Source: UBA4644 sp900555855
Lineage (GTDB): Bacteria > Bacillota > Clostridia > Oscillospirales > Butyricicoccaceae
Assembly: GCA_052289195.1 (NCBI GenBank)
Contig: DAWAJD010000042.1
Span: 1-13,490, forward strand
Length of the DNA stretch: 13,490 bases
Reading direction: 5' to 3'
The position numbers and the translations under genes were made by a program. This document shows positions 5,619-11,977 of the stretch, piece by piece (position 1 is the first letter of the stretch; each line of letters begins with the position of its first letter). The notes beneath the pieces were generated by a model. It was given only the letters and a program-made list of their open reading frames with translations, searched no databases and had not been told where the DNA came from.

Positions 5619-6989
5619 ATGAACGATCAGCAGTTTGAAGCATATATCCGGGAGCAGCGCCCGATCCATCTGATCGGCATCGGCGGCGTCTCCATGCGGG
5701 CTCTGGCCCGTATGCTGCAGCACATGGGCGCCCGGGTCCGCGGAAGCGACCGGGACGCTTCCCGCTACACGCAGGAGCTTTGTCAGGCGGGCATCCCCGT
5801 CACCATCGGCCACCACAGTGAAAATACGGCGGGAGCCGACCTGGTGATCCGCACCGCCGCCATTCCAGACACCAATCCGGAGATCCAGGCCGCCCGGGCG
5901 GCCGGCATCCCCATTCTTTCCCGTGCGGAGGCCTGGGGCATGATCATGACCCATTACCGCCGCGTGGTCTGCGTGGCCGGCACCCACGGCAAGACCTCCA
6001 CCACCGCCATGATCGCCACCTTTGCCGACGCAGCCGCCATGGATCCCACGGTGATGGTGGGCGGCGACCTGCCCTCCATCGGCGGGACGCTGCGCATCGG
6101 GCAAAGCGACCTGTTTGTGGCAGAGGCCTGTGAATATCGCAATTCCTTCCTTTCCTTCCATCCTTCCGTTGCCGTGATCCTGAATATCGACATGGATCAT
6201 CTGGACTTTTTCAAGGATCTGGACGATATCATGCGCTCCTTCCGCCAGTTTGCCCTGCTGACCCCGGAGGACGGCGCCGTCATCATCAACGGCGGCGACG
6301 AGCACTGCCGGCAGGCCGTGGACGGGATCTCCCGCCGGGTGATCACCTTCGGGCTCTCCGAGGACTGCGATATCCATCCAGCGCAGCTGACGCTGGAAAA
6401 CGGCTATTACTGCTGCGATATCGTGGCCTTTGGCAAGCCCTTCTGTCCGCTGCGGCTGCAGGTGCCCGGCGAACACAATCTGCTGGATGCGCTGGCTGCC
6501 GCCGCCGTGGCCGTGGAGCTGGGTACGGCGCCGGAGGACTTTGCCCACGGCATTCAGGATTATCACGGCGTGGGCCGCCGGTTTGAATTCAAAAAGGAAT
6601 GGCGCGGCGCAAGGATCTATGATGATTATGCCCACCATCCCAGCGAGATCGAGGCCACGCTGAAGGCGGCCCGGGCGCTGGAGCCCCGGCGGGTGATCTG
6701 CGTCTTCCAGCCCCACACCTATTCCCGCACGGTCTCTCTGCTGGATCCCTTTGCGCAGGCCCTTTCCCATGCGGATCATGTGATCCTCTGTCCCATTTTT
6801 GCGGCCCGGGAGACCAACACCTACGGGATCTCCTCTCAGGACATTGCAAAGCGCATCTCTCAGGCAGAGACTGCTTCGGATCTTGCCGACGCTGCGGCGC
6901 GGCTGGGCCGGCTGGTGCAGCCAGGCGATCTGGTGTTTCTCATGGGCGCCGGCAATGTGAATCAGATCGCGGAGCTGCTGGAGGACTGA
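5619..6989 (+). CDS. murC: UDP-N-acetylmuramate--L-alanine ligase
   Basis: 456 residues, the usual MurC length. The enzyme adds L-Ala to UDP-MurNAc using ATP, the first peptide step of peptidoglycan precursor synthesis, in the cytoplasm. Three Mur-ligase domains are visible: an N-terminal UDP-binding domain with IHLIGIGGVSMRALARML (16-33); a central ATPase with P-loop VAGTHGKTSTTAMIA (119-133) and later NIDMDHLDFF; and a C-terminal domain with DDYAHHPSEIEATL and GRRFEF, ending FLMGAGNVNQIAELL. I chose ATG 5619 because it gives the family N-terminus and has GGGAAGG 8 nt upstream. The frame is open to about 5517, but that part covers the folded leader and has no MurC homology. A tyrosine phosphatase gene begins 3 nt after the stop, so the two are probably cotranscribed. 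Confidence 0.95.
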   Translation: MNDQQFEAYIREQRPIHLIGIGGVSMRALARMLQHMGARVRGSDRDASRYTQELCQAGIPVTIGHHSENTAGADLVIRTAAIPDTNPEIQAARAAGIPILSRAEAWGMIMTHYRRVVCVAGTHGKTSTTAMIATFADAAAMDPTVMVGGDLPSIGGTLRIGQSDLFVAEACEYRNSFLSFHPSVAVILNIDMDHLDFFKDLDDIMRSFRQFALLTPEDGAVIINGGDEHCRQAVDGISRRVITFGLSEDCDIHPAQLTLENGYYCCDIVAFGKPFCPLRLQVPGEHNLLDALAAAAVAVELGTAPEDFAHGIQDYHGVGRRFEFKKEWRGARIYDDYAHHPSEIEATLKAARALEPRRVICVFQPHTYSRTVSLLDPFAQALSHADHVILCPIFAARETNTYGISSQDIAKRISQAETASDLADAAARLGRLVQPGDLVFLMGAGNVNQIAELLED

Positions 6990-6992
6990 GCC

Positions 6993-7589
6993 ATGGCGAG
7001 CCTTTTGCACACCACCTGGAACACCCGTCTGCTGCGGGAGGGAGACTTCCGCTTTGTCCGCAGCGATGTGCCGGACCGGCTCTCTGCCGACGATCTGGCC
7101 TGGCTTCTGGCGCATCACATCACCCTTGCGGTGGATCTGCGTTCGCCGCAGGAATGTGCCGCCCGCCCCTGCCCGCTGGAGCAGAACCCCCGGTTTCAGT
7201 ATCTTCACCTGCCGGTGACCACCGGCGATATCGTCCCTCATTGCTTTGAAGATGTTCCAAACAGCTATCTGGACATGGTGGACGGGCAGCTGATGCACAT
7301 TCTGGACACGCTCTGGAACGCCGGCCGCAACGCCATCTACTTCTGCAACGCGGGAAAGGACCGCACCGGCGTTGTCTCCGCCCTGCTGCTGCAGCGCATG
7401 GGCGCTTCCCGGCAGGAGATCGTGGACAACTATGTTCTCTCCGCGGACAACCTCAAAACCATGCTGGCGGATTTTGTCGCCAAGCGGCCCGAGCTGAAGC
7501 TGGAGGTCGTCACGCCAAGAGCCTGGACCATGGAGCAGTTTTTGGACCGCGTCCCGGACAAGCTCCGCAGTATTTCACAAAACGCATAG
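6993..7589 (+). CDS. Tyrosine-protein phosphatase family protein
   Basis: 198 residues. The catalytic loop CNAGKDRTG, with nucleophile C118 and R124, is the CX5R signature of the cysteine-based phosphatases. The form xCxAGKDRTG, together with a DLRSPQE motif at 48-54, points to the Y_phosphatase3 group of bacterial Tyr/Ser or lipid phosphatases. The usual histidine before the cysteine is phenylalanine here (YFC). There is no signal peptide or membrane segment, so a cytoplasmic role is likely. The ATG lies 3 nt after the murC stop with no ribosome binding site of its own in the gap, suggesting translational coupling to murC. The substrate is unknown. A link with cell-wall synthesis is suggested by position only. 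A strong terminator follows. Confidence 0.87.
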   Translation: MASLLHTTWNTRLLREGDFRFVRSDVPDRLSADDLAWLLAHHITLAVDLRSPQECAARPCPLEQNPRFQYLHLPVTTGDIVPHCFEDVPNSYLDMVDGQLMHILDTLWNAGRNAIYFCNAGKDRTGVVSALLLQRMGASRQEIVDNYVLSADNLKTMLADFVAKRPELKLEVVTPRAWTMEQFLDRVPDKLRSISQNA

Positions 7590-7594
7590 AAAAA

Positions 7595-7629
7595 TGACCG
7601 GCTGGAAAGGCCGGTCACTTTTATTTTTT
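7595..7629. terminator. Bidirectional intrinsic terminator
   Basis: TGACCGGC (7595-7602) pairs with GCCGGTCA (7610-7617). The plus strand continues CTTTTATTTTTT and the minus strand TTTTTC. It lies between the convergent phosphatase and flavin reductase genes and is well placed to end both. Confidence 0.9.
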
Positions 7630-7645
7630 CTGTTTTCCCGCTGCT

Positions 7646-8242
7646 TCAGCGCTTTTTCCGGGGCTGGCCTCCACGGGCCGGCCTTTTGCGCACGGAAAAG
7701 CCAAAGGTCCCCAGCTGCTTGCCCAGCGTGAAATATGCCCCATGGGCATAGGCCAGCAGGCCGCACCGCTCCATATGCAGCGCGCCCTTTTCGTCCACGA
7801 ACCGGGGATCCACATCCACGGCGGTGATCTCCGCCAGAAACATATCGTGGGTCCCCAGGGGCAGGACCTGCTTCACCCGGCATTCCAGCGCAATGGGACA
7901 CTCCCCGATGACGGGGGCCCTGACCGTAAAGGCCGGCTCTGCCGTCAGCCCCGCCAGGGCAAACTTGTCCCCATCCCGGCCGGACTTCACGCCGCAGAGA
8001 TCCGCCGCCCGGGCGATGCTCTGGCAGGGCAGATTGATGACGAACTCGCCGCTTTCCGCGATCATGTGATGCGAATAGCGCTCCGGCCGGACGGAGACAT
8101 AGGTCATGGCCGGATCAGAGCAGACGATGCCCGTCCAGGCCACCGTCAGGACATTGTGCTCTCCCGCCAGGTCTCCGCAGGTCACCAGCGCCGGCGGCGC
8201 CGGGGCAAGAAGCGTCCCCGGCTTCCAATTCAGCTTTGCCAT
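7646..8242 (-). CDS. Flavin reductase family protein (FMN-binding split barrel)
   Basis: 198 residues. The pattern belongs to the flavin reductase-like family: a start of the type WKPGTLLAPAPPALVTCG, then LTVAWTGIVCSDPAMTYVSVRPERYSH with the FMN-contact region, SGEFVINLP, a Gly/Asp segment GVKSGRDGDKF, and the C-terminal HGAYFTLGKQLGTFGFSVRK typical of clostridial members. Such proteins bind FMN and reduce flavins or small substrates with NAD(P)H; the physiological substrate is unknown. The ATG (8240-8242) has GGAGGA 7 nt upstream. An intrinsic terminator lies only about 20 nt before the start, leaving no room for a promoter. Expression probably depends on readthrough from the DUF1292 transcript or on a promoter I do not recognise. 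The last 15 residues are very basic. Confidence 0.88.
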   Translation of the reverse strand: MAKLNWKPGTLLAPAPPALVTCGDLAGEHNVLTVAWTGIVCSDPAMTYVSVRPERYSHHMIAESGEFVINLPCQSIARAADLCGVKSGRDGDKFALAGLTAEPAFTVRAPVIGECPIALECRVKQVLPLGTHDMFLAEITAVDVDPRFVDEKGALHMERCGLLAYAHGAYFTLGKQLGTFGFSVRKRPARGGQPRKKR

Positions 8243-8262
8243 AAGCTCTTCCTCCTTTTTTG

Positions 8263-8290
8263 AAAAAAGCGGCCCGCCGAAGCGCGCCGC
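8263..8290 (-). terminator. Intrinsic terminator immediately upstream of the flavin reductase
   Basis: On the minus strand GCGGC/GCCGC and CGC/GCG stems, with one G-G mismatch, are capped by a UUCG tetraloop closed by C-G and followed directly by six T (8268 down to 8263). It follows the 8303-8492 element and precedes the flavin reductase ribosome binding site by about 10 nt. Confidence 0.75.
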
Positions 8291-8302
8291 TCTGCCGCTG
8301 CA

Positions 8303-8492
8303 AAGCCCCGTCGGGTGGAGTGCGGATGTGTTAAATAACCCGCTGCTGCAGGTGGGCAAGCTACCGTTCCTTTAATCGGCTCCCAACTTCCGCGCTTTTC
8401 GCGGGAGGTCTGCCAACGGGGACCGGACACGCAATCCCGAATAACACATTGTAGGTTAAATAAGGAGATCCGCACTCCGCCCGGCGGGGCTT
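8303..8492. ncRNA. 190-nt structured RNA element, 6S-RNA-like architecture (strand unresolved)
   Basis: The ends 8303-8326 and 8469-8492 form an uninterrupted 24-bp stem. Next comes TGTGTTA (8327-8333) with TAACACA (8442-8448), leaving a 20-nt bulge at 8449-8468. A large internal region contains a small hairpin CCCGC/GTGGG. A terminal stem CTTCCGCG/CGCGGGAG is capped by CTTTT. Size, closing stem, central bubble and terminal stem resemble 6S RNA, and GATGTGTTA right after the closing stem is also found, as I recall, near the 5' end of B. subtilis 6S-1. Strand evidence conflicts. Read as plus, four pairs are G-U wobbles that become A-C mismatches on minus. Read as minus, the bubble hairpin falls on the 3' side as in known 6S RNAs, a terminator follows, and the DUF1292 promoter could supply transcription. 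No plus-strand promoter is visible. Signatures of tmRNA, SRP RNA, RNase P and the FMN riboswitch are absent. Confidence 0.6.
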
Positions 8493-8498
8493 TTCGGT

Positions 8499-8810
8499 TC
8501 AGTCCTCCAGTTCTTCCTCCGGGGCCTCGTCTTCCTCTTCAAAGGTCTCCTCCAGACGCTCGGAAAAGATCTGGAACATCTCGGCTTCCTCGTCCTCGTC
8601 GTCCAGCGTTACCAGCATCTCCTCGCCGTCGTCCTCCAGCTCCACCTTCATGATGATCAGCTCATAAGCATCGTCCAGCGACATCTCCGTGGGCAAAAAG
8701 GCCATATAGGTCTGGCCGTTGTATTCCACGGTGTCCAGATGCTCCAGCTCGATCTCCCGGCCGTCCTCATCCGTCAGGACGACGAAATCATTTCCATATT
8801 CTTCGCTCAT
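8499..8810 (-). CDS. DUF1292 (YrzB-like) small acidic protein
   Basis: 103 residues, very acidic. The N-terminal half, NDFVVLTDEDGREIELEHLDTVEYNGQTYMAFLP, has the short beta-rich pattern of the DUF1292/YrzB family. The C-terminal half is a run of Asp/Glu (EEEDEAPEEELED at the end). The family is common in Firmicutes and has no established function. The ATG (8808-8810) has AGGAGG 8 nt upstream and a clear sigma-A promoter follows further upstream. In B. subtilis yrzB sits near yrzL and yrrK; here it is separated from those genes. The stop codon lies 6 nt before the structured element, so minus-strand transcripts of this gene run into it. Confidence 0.85.
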   Translation of the reverse strand: MSEEYGNDFVVLTDEDGREIELEHLDTVEYNGQTYMAFLPTEMSLDDAYELIIMKVELEDDGEEMLVTLDDEDEEAEMFQIFSERLEETFEEEDEAPEEELED

Positions 8811-8848
8811 AAAACAGGCCTCCTGTTTTTGTTTGTTTTGTTGGTTTC

Positions 8849-8877
8849 ATTATATCCGATTCCTGCGGAAAATGCAA
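8849..8877 (-). promoter_or_regulatory. Sigma-A promoter of the DUF1292 gene
   Basis: On the minus strand TTGCAT (8872-8877), 17 bp, then a perfect TATAAT (8849-8854). The predicted leader is about 30 nt, ending in AGGAGG. This is the nearest recognisable promoter for everything on the minus strand down to 7646. Confidence 0.8.
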
Positions 8878-8908
8878 CGGCCTTCTTTGTCGAAAGCTGT
8901 TTTTTGCA

Positions 8909-9436
8909 TCACGCCTTCCGCAGCCTTTGCCAATCGGCCCAGCGGATGGCGTAACAGACCGAGGTCTCCCCTTCTCCATCGGTAAAAGCGCCCCGGTATT
9001 CCATGCCGTTGGCCCGGGCCACTGCGGCGGAGGGCAGGTTATCCTGCTTCATATAGGAATAGACCTCCAGAAACGGCGTATGTTCAAAGATCCAGTCCCG
9101 GCAGGCCCGGGCGGCTTCCCGGGCATAGCCCTGCCGCTGGCAATCCCGCCGGATATGATAGCCGATCTCCGGCAGGATGACCCGGTCGATCTGCTGCATG
9201 GTGATTCCGCAGTCGCCGATGAGCTCGCCGGTATCTTTGCGGCACACCGTCCACAGGCCAAAGCCAAAGACGCCGTAGCGCTGCTGATTGCGCCGGATCC
9301 AGTTTCCCACCCGCGCCGTGTCAAAGGTATAGGGATAATGCCGCATGATATCGGAATCGCCCAAAACGGCGTACAATGCGTCAAGATCCTCCGGCGTCAG
9401 CTCCCGCAGCCGCAGGCGTTCCGTTTCCATGATCAT
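8909..9436 (-). CDS. GNAT acetyltransferase, RimJ/RimL-like
   Basis: 175 residues. METERLRLRELTPEDLDALY at the N-terminus is typical of RimJ/RimL-type N-acetyltransferases. Conserved parts follow in order: the FGLWTVCRKDTGELIGDCGI beta hairpin, EIGYHIRRDCQRQGYAREA with the acetyl-CoA pyrophosphate loop QRQGYA (residues 100-105), and YMKQDNLPSAAVARANGMEYRG. The protein transfers acetyl from acetyl-CoA to an amine; the target cannot be predicted. Two ATGs lie close together (9434-9436 and 9428-9430). I chose the first because GGAGGGG is about 10 nt upstream. A good promoter is found, so this is an independent unit. No terminator is obvious between its stop and the DUF1292 promoter. Confidence 0.9.
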   Translation of the reverse strand: MIMETERLRLRELTPEDLDALYAVLGDSDIMRHYPYTFDTARVGNWIRRNQQRYGVFGFGLWTVCRKDTGELIGDCGITMQQIDRVILPEIGYHIRRDCQRQGYAREAARACRDWIFEHTPFLEVYSYMKQDNLPSAAVARANGMEYRGAFTDGEGETSVCYAIRWADWQRLRKA

Positions 9437-9479
9437 AGTGCTTCTTCCCCTCCGTCCGGTTTTGCAGCGATGCCGCTCT

Positions 9480-9508
9480 ATTGTATTCCAGTTTTTCCGA
9501 TCCGTCAA
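9480..9508 (-). promoter_or_regulatory. Sigma-A promoter of the RimJ/RimL-like gene
   Basis: On the minus strand TTGACG (9503-9508), 17 bp, then TACAAT (9480-9485); each hexamer has one mismatch. It is back to back with the plus-strand promoter at 9523-9550. Confidence 0.82.
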
Positions 9509-9522
9509 GGGCCGCGCCTTGG

Positions 9523-9550
9523 TTGTATTTTGCGGCCAGTCTGCTATAAT
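9523..9550 (+). promoter_or_regulatory. Sigma-A promoter of the hydrolase-MATE operon, with a leader hairpin downstream
   Basis: TTGTAT (9523-9528), 16 bp, then a perfect TATAAT (9545-9550). The predicted start near 9557 gives a leader of about 55 nt. The leader includes a 7-bp hairpin, GCCTGCC-AAG-GGCAGGC (9563-9579), before the GGGAGGG ribosome binding site. Confidence 0.75.
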
Positions 9551-9611
9551 AAAGCTGCTATTGCCTGCCAAGGGCAGGCGATGGCAGAAAAAGCGAAAGG
9601 GAGGGCTCTGC

Positions 9612-10559
9612 ATGCTCTGGTACTGCGCTGCGGCGCTGCTTTTTCTGACCCTTGCAGGCGCCCGTCTCTGTTACCGCATGGCCTTTTCCGTGCCGAAGCA
9701 GCGGGAGGCCGATCTGTTTTTTCTGCCGGACACCGCGCAGTATGCCCCCTTCCGGGAGGTCTCTGCCCAAATGATCCGCGCGGCGCTGGCCATTCCCTAT
9801 GAGGATGTCTGGATCACCTCCCGGGATGGACTCCGGCTCCATGGAAAGCTTTATCCCGGGACGCCGGGCGCGCCGGTGCAGCTGCTGTTTCACGGCTATC
9901 GCAGCGCGGCGGAGCGGGATTTCTGTGGCGGACTGCAGGAGGCCCGGAAGGGCGGCTGCTCCGTCCTGCTGGTGGATCAGCGGGCCCATGGAAAGAGCCA
10001 GGGCCGCTGCCTGAGCTTTGGCATTTTGGAGCGGTATGACTGCCTGTGCTGGGTGCAGTATGCCATTGGCCGCTTCGGGCCGGACTGCCGGATCCTGCTT
10101 TACGGGATGTCTATGGGCGCGGCCACTGTGCTCATGGCGGCAGGGCTGGCGCTCCCGGAAAATGTCGCCGGCATCGTGGCCGACTGCGGCTACACCTCCC
10201 CCGCCGCCATCCTTCAGCGGGAGCTGCGGCAGCGGGGCTATCCCTTTTTCCCCACCTATGCGCTGGTGCGGCTGGGCGGCCGGCTTTTCGGCGGCTTTGA
10301 TCTGGAGCAGGCCTCCGCTGCGGAAGCCATGGAGCGCTGCCGGATCCCCGTCCTGCTGATCCACGGCGGCGACGACCGCTTTGTCCCCTGCACCATGAGC
10401 CGGGAAAACTACGACCGCTGCGCTTCGCCGGACAAGCGGCTGCTCATCGTCCCCGGCGCGGGCCACGGTCTCAGCTATCTGGTGGACCGGCAGGCTTATC
10501 TGGCGGCGCTGACCGCCTTTCAGCAAACTGTTTTGACCAAAAGGAGCATTGTCTCATGA
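9612..10559 (+). CDS. Alpha/beta hydrolase with N-terminal membrane anchor
   Basis: 315 residues. The start MLWYCAAALLFLTLAGARLC forms one hydrophobic segment with a cysteine at 20. It reads as a signal anchor; a lipoprotein lipobox is not convincing. The fold begins at DVWITSRDGLRLHGKLY, then LLFHGYRSA (oxyanion region), VDQRAHGKSQG, the nucleophile elbow YGMSMGAAT with S167, HGGDDRFVP with the acid D255, and PGAGHG with H285. This is a complete triad of the serine aminopeptidase S33/YqkD-like type. The family cleaves esters or amides; the substrate is unknown. The ATG at 9612 was chosen for its GGGAGGG ribosome binding site and because the promoter lies at 9523-9550. The stop overlaps the MATE start as ATGA, so the two are translationally coupled. 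Confidence 0.9.
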   Translation: MLWYCAAALLFLTLAGARLCYRMAFSVPKQREADLFFLPDTAQYAPFREVSAQMIRAALAIPYEDVWITSRDGLRLHGKLYPGTPGAPVQLLFHGYRSAAERDFCGGLQEARKGGCSVLLVDQRAHGKSQGRCLSFGILERYDCLCWVQYAIGRFGPDCRILLYGMSMGAATVLMAAGLALPENVAGIVADCGYTSPAAILQRELRQRGYPFFPTYALVRLGGRLFGGFDLEQASAAEAMERCRIPVLLIHGGDDRFVPCTMSRENYDRCASPDKRLLIVPGAGHGLSYLVDRQAYLAALTAFQQTVLTKRSIVS

Positions 10560-11896
10560 AACGGGATCTCACCTCCGGCAGCGTTTTCAAAAATGTGGTT
10601 GCATTTTCGCTGCCTTATCTGCTTTCTTATTTCCTTCAGACCCTTTACGGCATGGCAGATCTGTTTATCATCGGCCAGTATGAGGGCATCGCCGCCACCA
10701 CGGCGGTCTCCGTCGGCTCGCAGGTGATGCATATGCTGACGGTGATGCTGGTGGGGCTGGCCATGGGCTCCACCGTTTCCATCGGTCAGGCCGTGGGCGC
10801 AAAGGATCCCCGCTCTGCCTCCGCCGCCATCGGCAATACAGTGACGCTGTTTTTGGGGCTTTCGGTGGTGCTGACGGGCGTTTTGCTGGCGCTGAACGGC
10901 TCCATCGTGCGCCTGATGTCCACTCCGCAGGCGGCCGCCGAAGGGACCAGGACCTACCTGACCATCTGCTTTCTGGGCATCCCCTTTATCACGGCCTATA
11001 ATATCATCAGCTCCATTTTCCGCGGTCTGGGCGACAGCAAAAGCCCCATGCTCTTCATTGCCGCGGCCTGCGCCGTCAATATCGGGCTGGATCTTCTGTT
11101 TATGGGCGCGCTGCACATGGGCCCCGCCGGCGCGGCGCTGGGGACGACGCTTTCCCAGTGCGTCAGCGTCGTTATCTCGCTGCTTTTCATCCGGCGGAAG
11201 CACAGCGTCTCCCTCTCCCGGGCAGATCTGAAGCCCCGGCGCTCCGTCATGAAAAAGCTGCTGCGCATCGGCCTTCCCGTGGCACTGCAGGACGGCTTTA
11301 TCCAGGTCTCGTTCATTCTCATCACCATCATCGCCAACCGCCGGGGCCTCACCGACGCCGCCGCCGTTGGCATCGTGGAAAAGATCATCGGCTTTGTCTT
11401 TCTGATCCCCTCCTCCATGCTGTCCTCCGTCTCCGCTCTGGGCGCGCAGAATATCGGCGCAGGCAAGCCGGAACGGGCCGTTGGAACGCTGCGCTATGCC
11501 GTCTGCATCGCGGTGGGGCTGGGGCTGGCGGTGGCCGGAGCCGTCCAGCTGGCGGCGGAGCCGCTGGTGGCCCTGTTTACGCCGGACGCCGCCGTGGCCG
11601 CTGCCGGCGGGCAATATCTGCGGGGCTATATCTGGGACTGTGTCTTCGGCGGCGTTCAGTTCAGCTTCAGCGGCTATTTCTGCGCCCGGGGAAAATCGGG
11701 CCTGTCCTTCCTGCACAATGCGCTTTCCATCCTGCTGGTGCGGGTCCCCGGCGCTTATCTGACCTCCCTGTATTTCCCCCAGACGCTGCTCCCCATGGGG
11801 CTGGCTTCGGCGGCAGGCTCGCTGTTTTCCTCCATCGTCTGCCTGATCGCCTTTGCCCTGCTCCGCCGACAGGACCGGCTGGCCAAAAATAATTGA
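10556..11896 (+). CDS. MATE family efflux transporter
   Basis: 446 residues, normal for the family, with about twelve hydrophobic segments in two similar halves. MADLFIIGQY near the end of helix 1, VGLAMGSTVSIGQAVGAKD (end of helix 2 and following loop), IISSIFRGLGDSKSPM in the first half, and SSVSALGAQNIGAGKPERA in the second half are typical MATE positions. These inner-membrane antiporters export cationic drugs, metabolites or other small molecules using a Na+ or H+ gradient. The substrate is not predictable. AAAGGAG sits 9 nt before the ATG, inside the hydrolase gene, which overlaps by 4 nt. No terminator is seen after the stop. The TetR promoter follows within 10 bp, so the pump itself is not downstream of the TetR operator. 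Confidence 0.95.
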   Translation: MKRDLTSGSVFKNVVAFSLPYLLSYFLQTLYGMADLFIIGQYEGIAATTAVSVGSQVMHMLTVMLVGLAMGSTVSIGQAVGAKDPRSASAAIGNTVTLFLGLSVVLTGVLLALNGSIVRLMSTPQAAAEGTRTYLTICFLGIPFITAYNIISSIFRGLGDSKSPMLFIAAACAVNIGLDLLFMGALHMGPAGAALGTTLSQCVSVVISLLFIRRKHSVSLSRADLKPRRSVMKKLLRIGLPVALQDGFIQVSFILITIIANRRGLTDAAAVGIVEKIIGFVFLIPSSMLSSVSALGAQNIGAGKPERAVGTLRYAVCIAVGLGLAVAGAVQLAAEPLVALFTPDAAVAAAGGQYLRGYIWDCVFGGVQFSFSGYFCARGKSGLSFLHNALSILLVRVPGAYLTSLYFPQTLLPMGLASAAGSLFSSIVCLIAFALLRRQDRLAKNN

Positions 11897-11905
11897 AGAT
11901 CGCTC

Positions 11906-11956
11906 TTGACAAGTAAACGACTGTTCACTATAATAGTATGTGAACGGTCGTTTACT
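11906..11956 (+). promoter_or_regulatory. Consensus promoter inside a 17-bp inverted repeat (TetR operator)
   Basis: TTGACA (11906-11911), exactly 17 bp, TATAAT (11929-11934). The spacer itself, AGTAAACGACTGTTCAC (11912-11928), is repeated in inverted form with one mismatch at 11940-11956 (GTGAACGGTCGTTTACT), with the -10 box and 5 bp between. Each arm is also an imperfect palindrome around CG-N2-CG, the form of a TetR-family site. Bound dimers would cover the promoter spacer and the transcription start. Autorepression by the adjacent TetR protein is inferred. Confidence 0.88.
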
Positions 11957-11977
11957 TTTTAGAAAGGAGGTGTTTCC

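Noticed and set aside
5502..7298. A 598-codon open frame on the minus strand opposite murC
   Set aside because: The protein is low-complexity and resembles no family. The plus strand encodes a complete MurC and the start of the phosphatase with all motifs. Long antisense frames are expected at this GC content.
8260..8302. Plus-strand promoter for the structured RNA element
   Set aside because: TTGAAA at 8260-8265 could be a -35, but the -10 position holds CGCGCC. The stretch is nearly all G and C and is better explained as the minus-strand terminator.
8303..8492. FMN riboswitch, tmRNA, RNase P RNA or SRP RNA
   Set aside because: The conserved sequence elements of these RNAs were not found on either strand. 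Size and shape fit a 6S-like RNA better.
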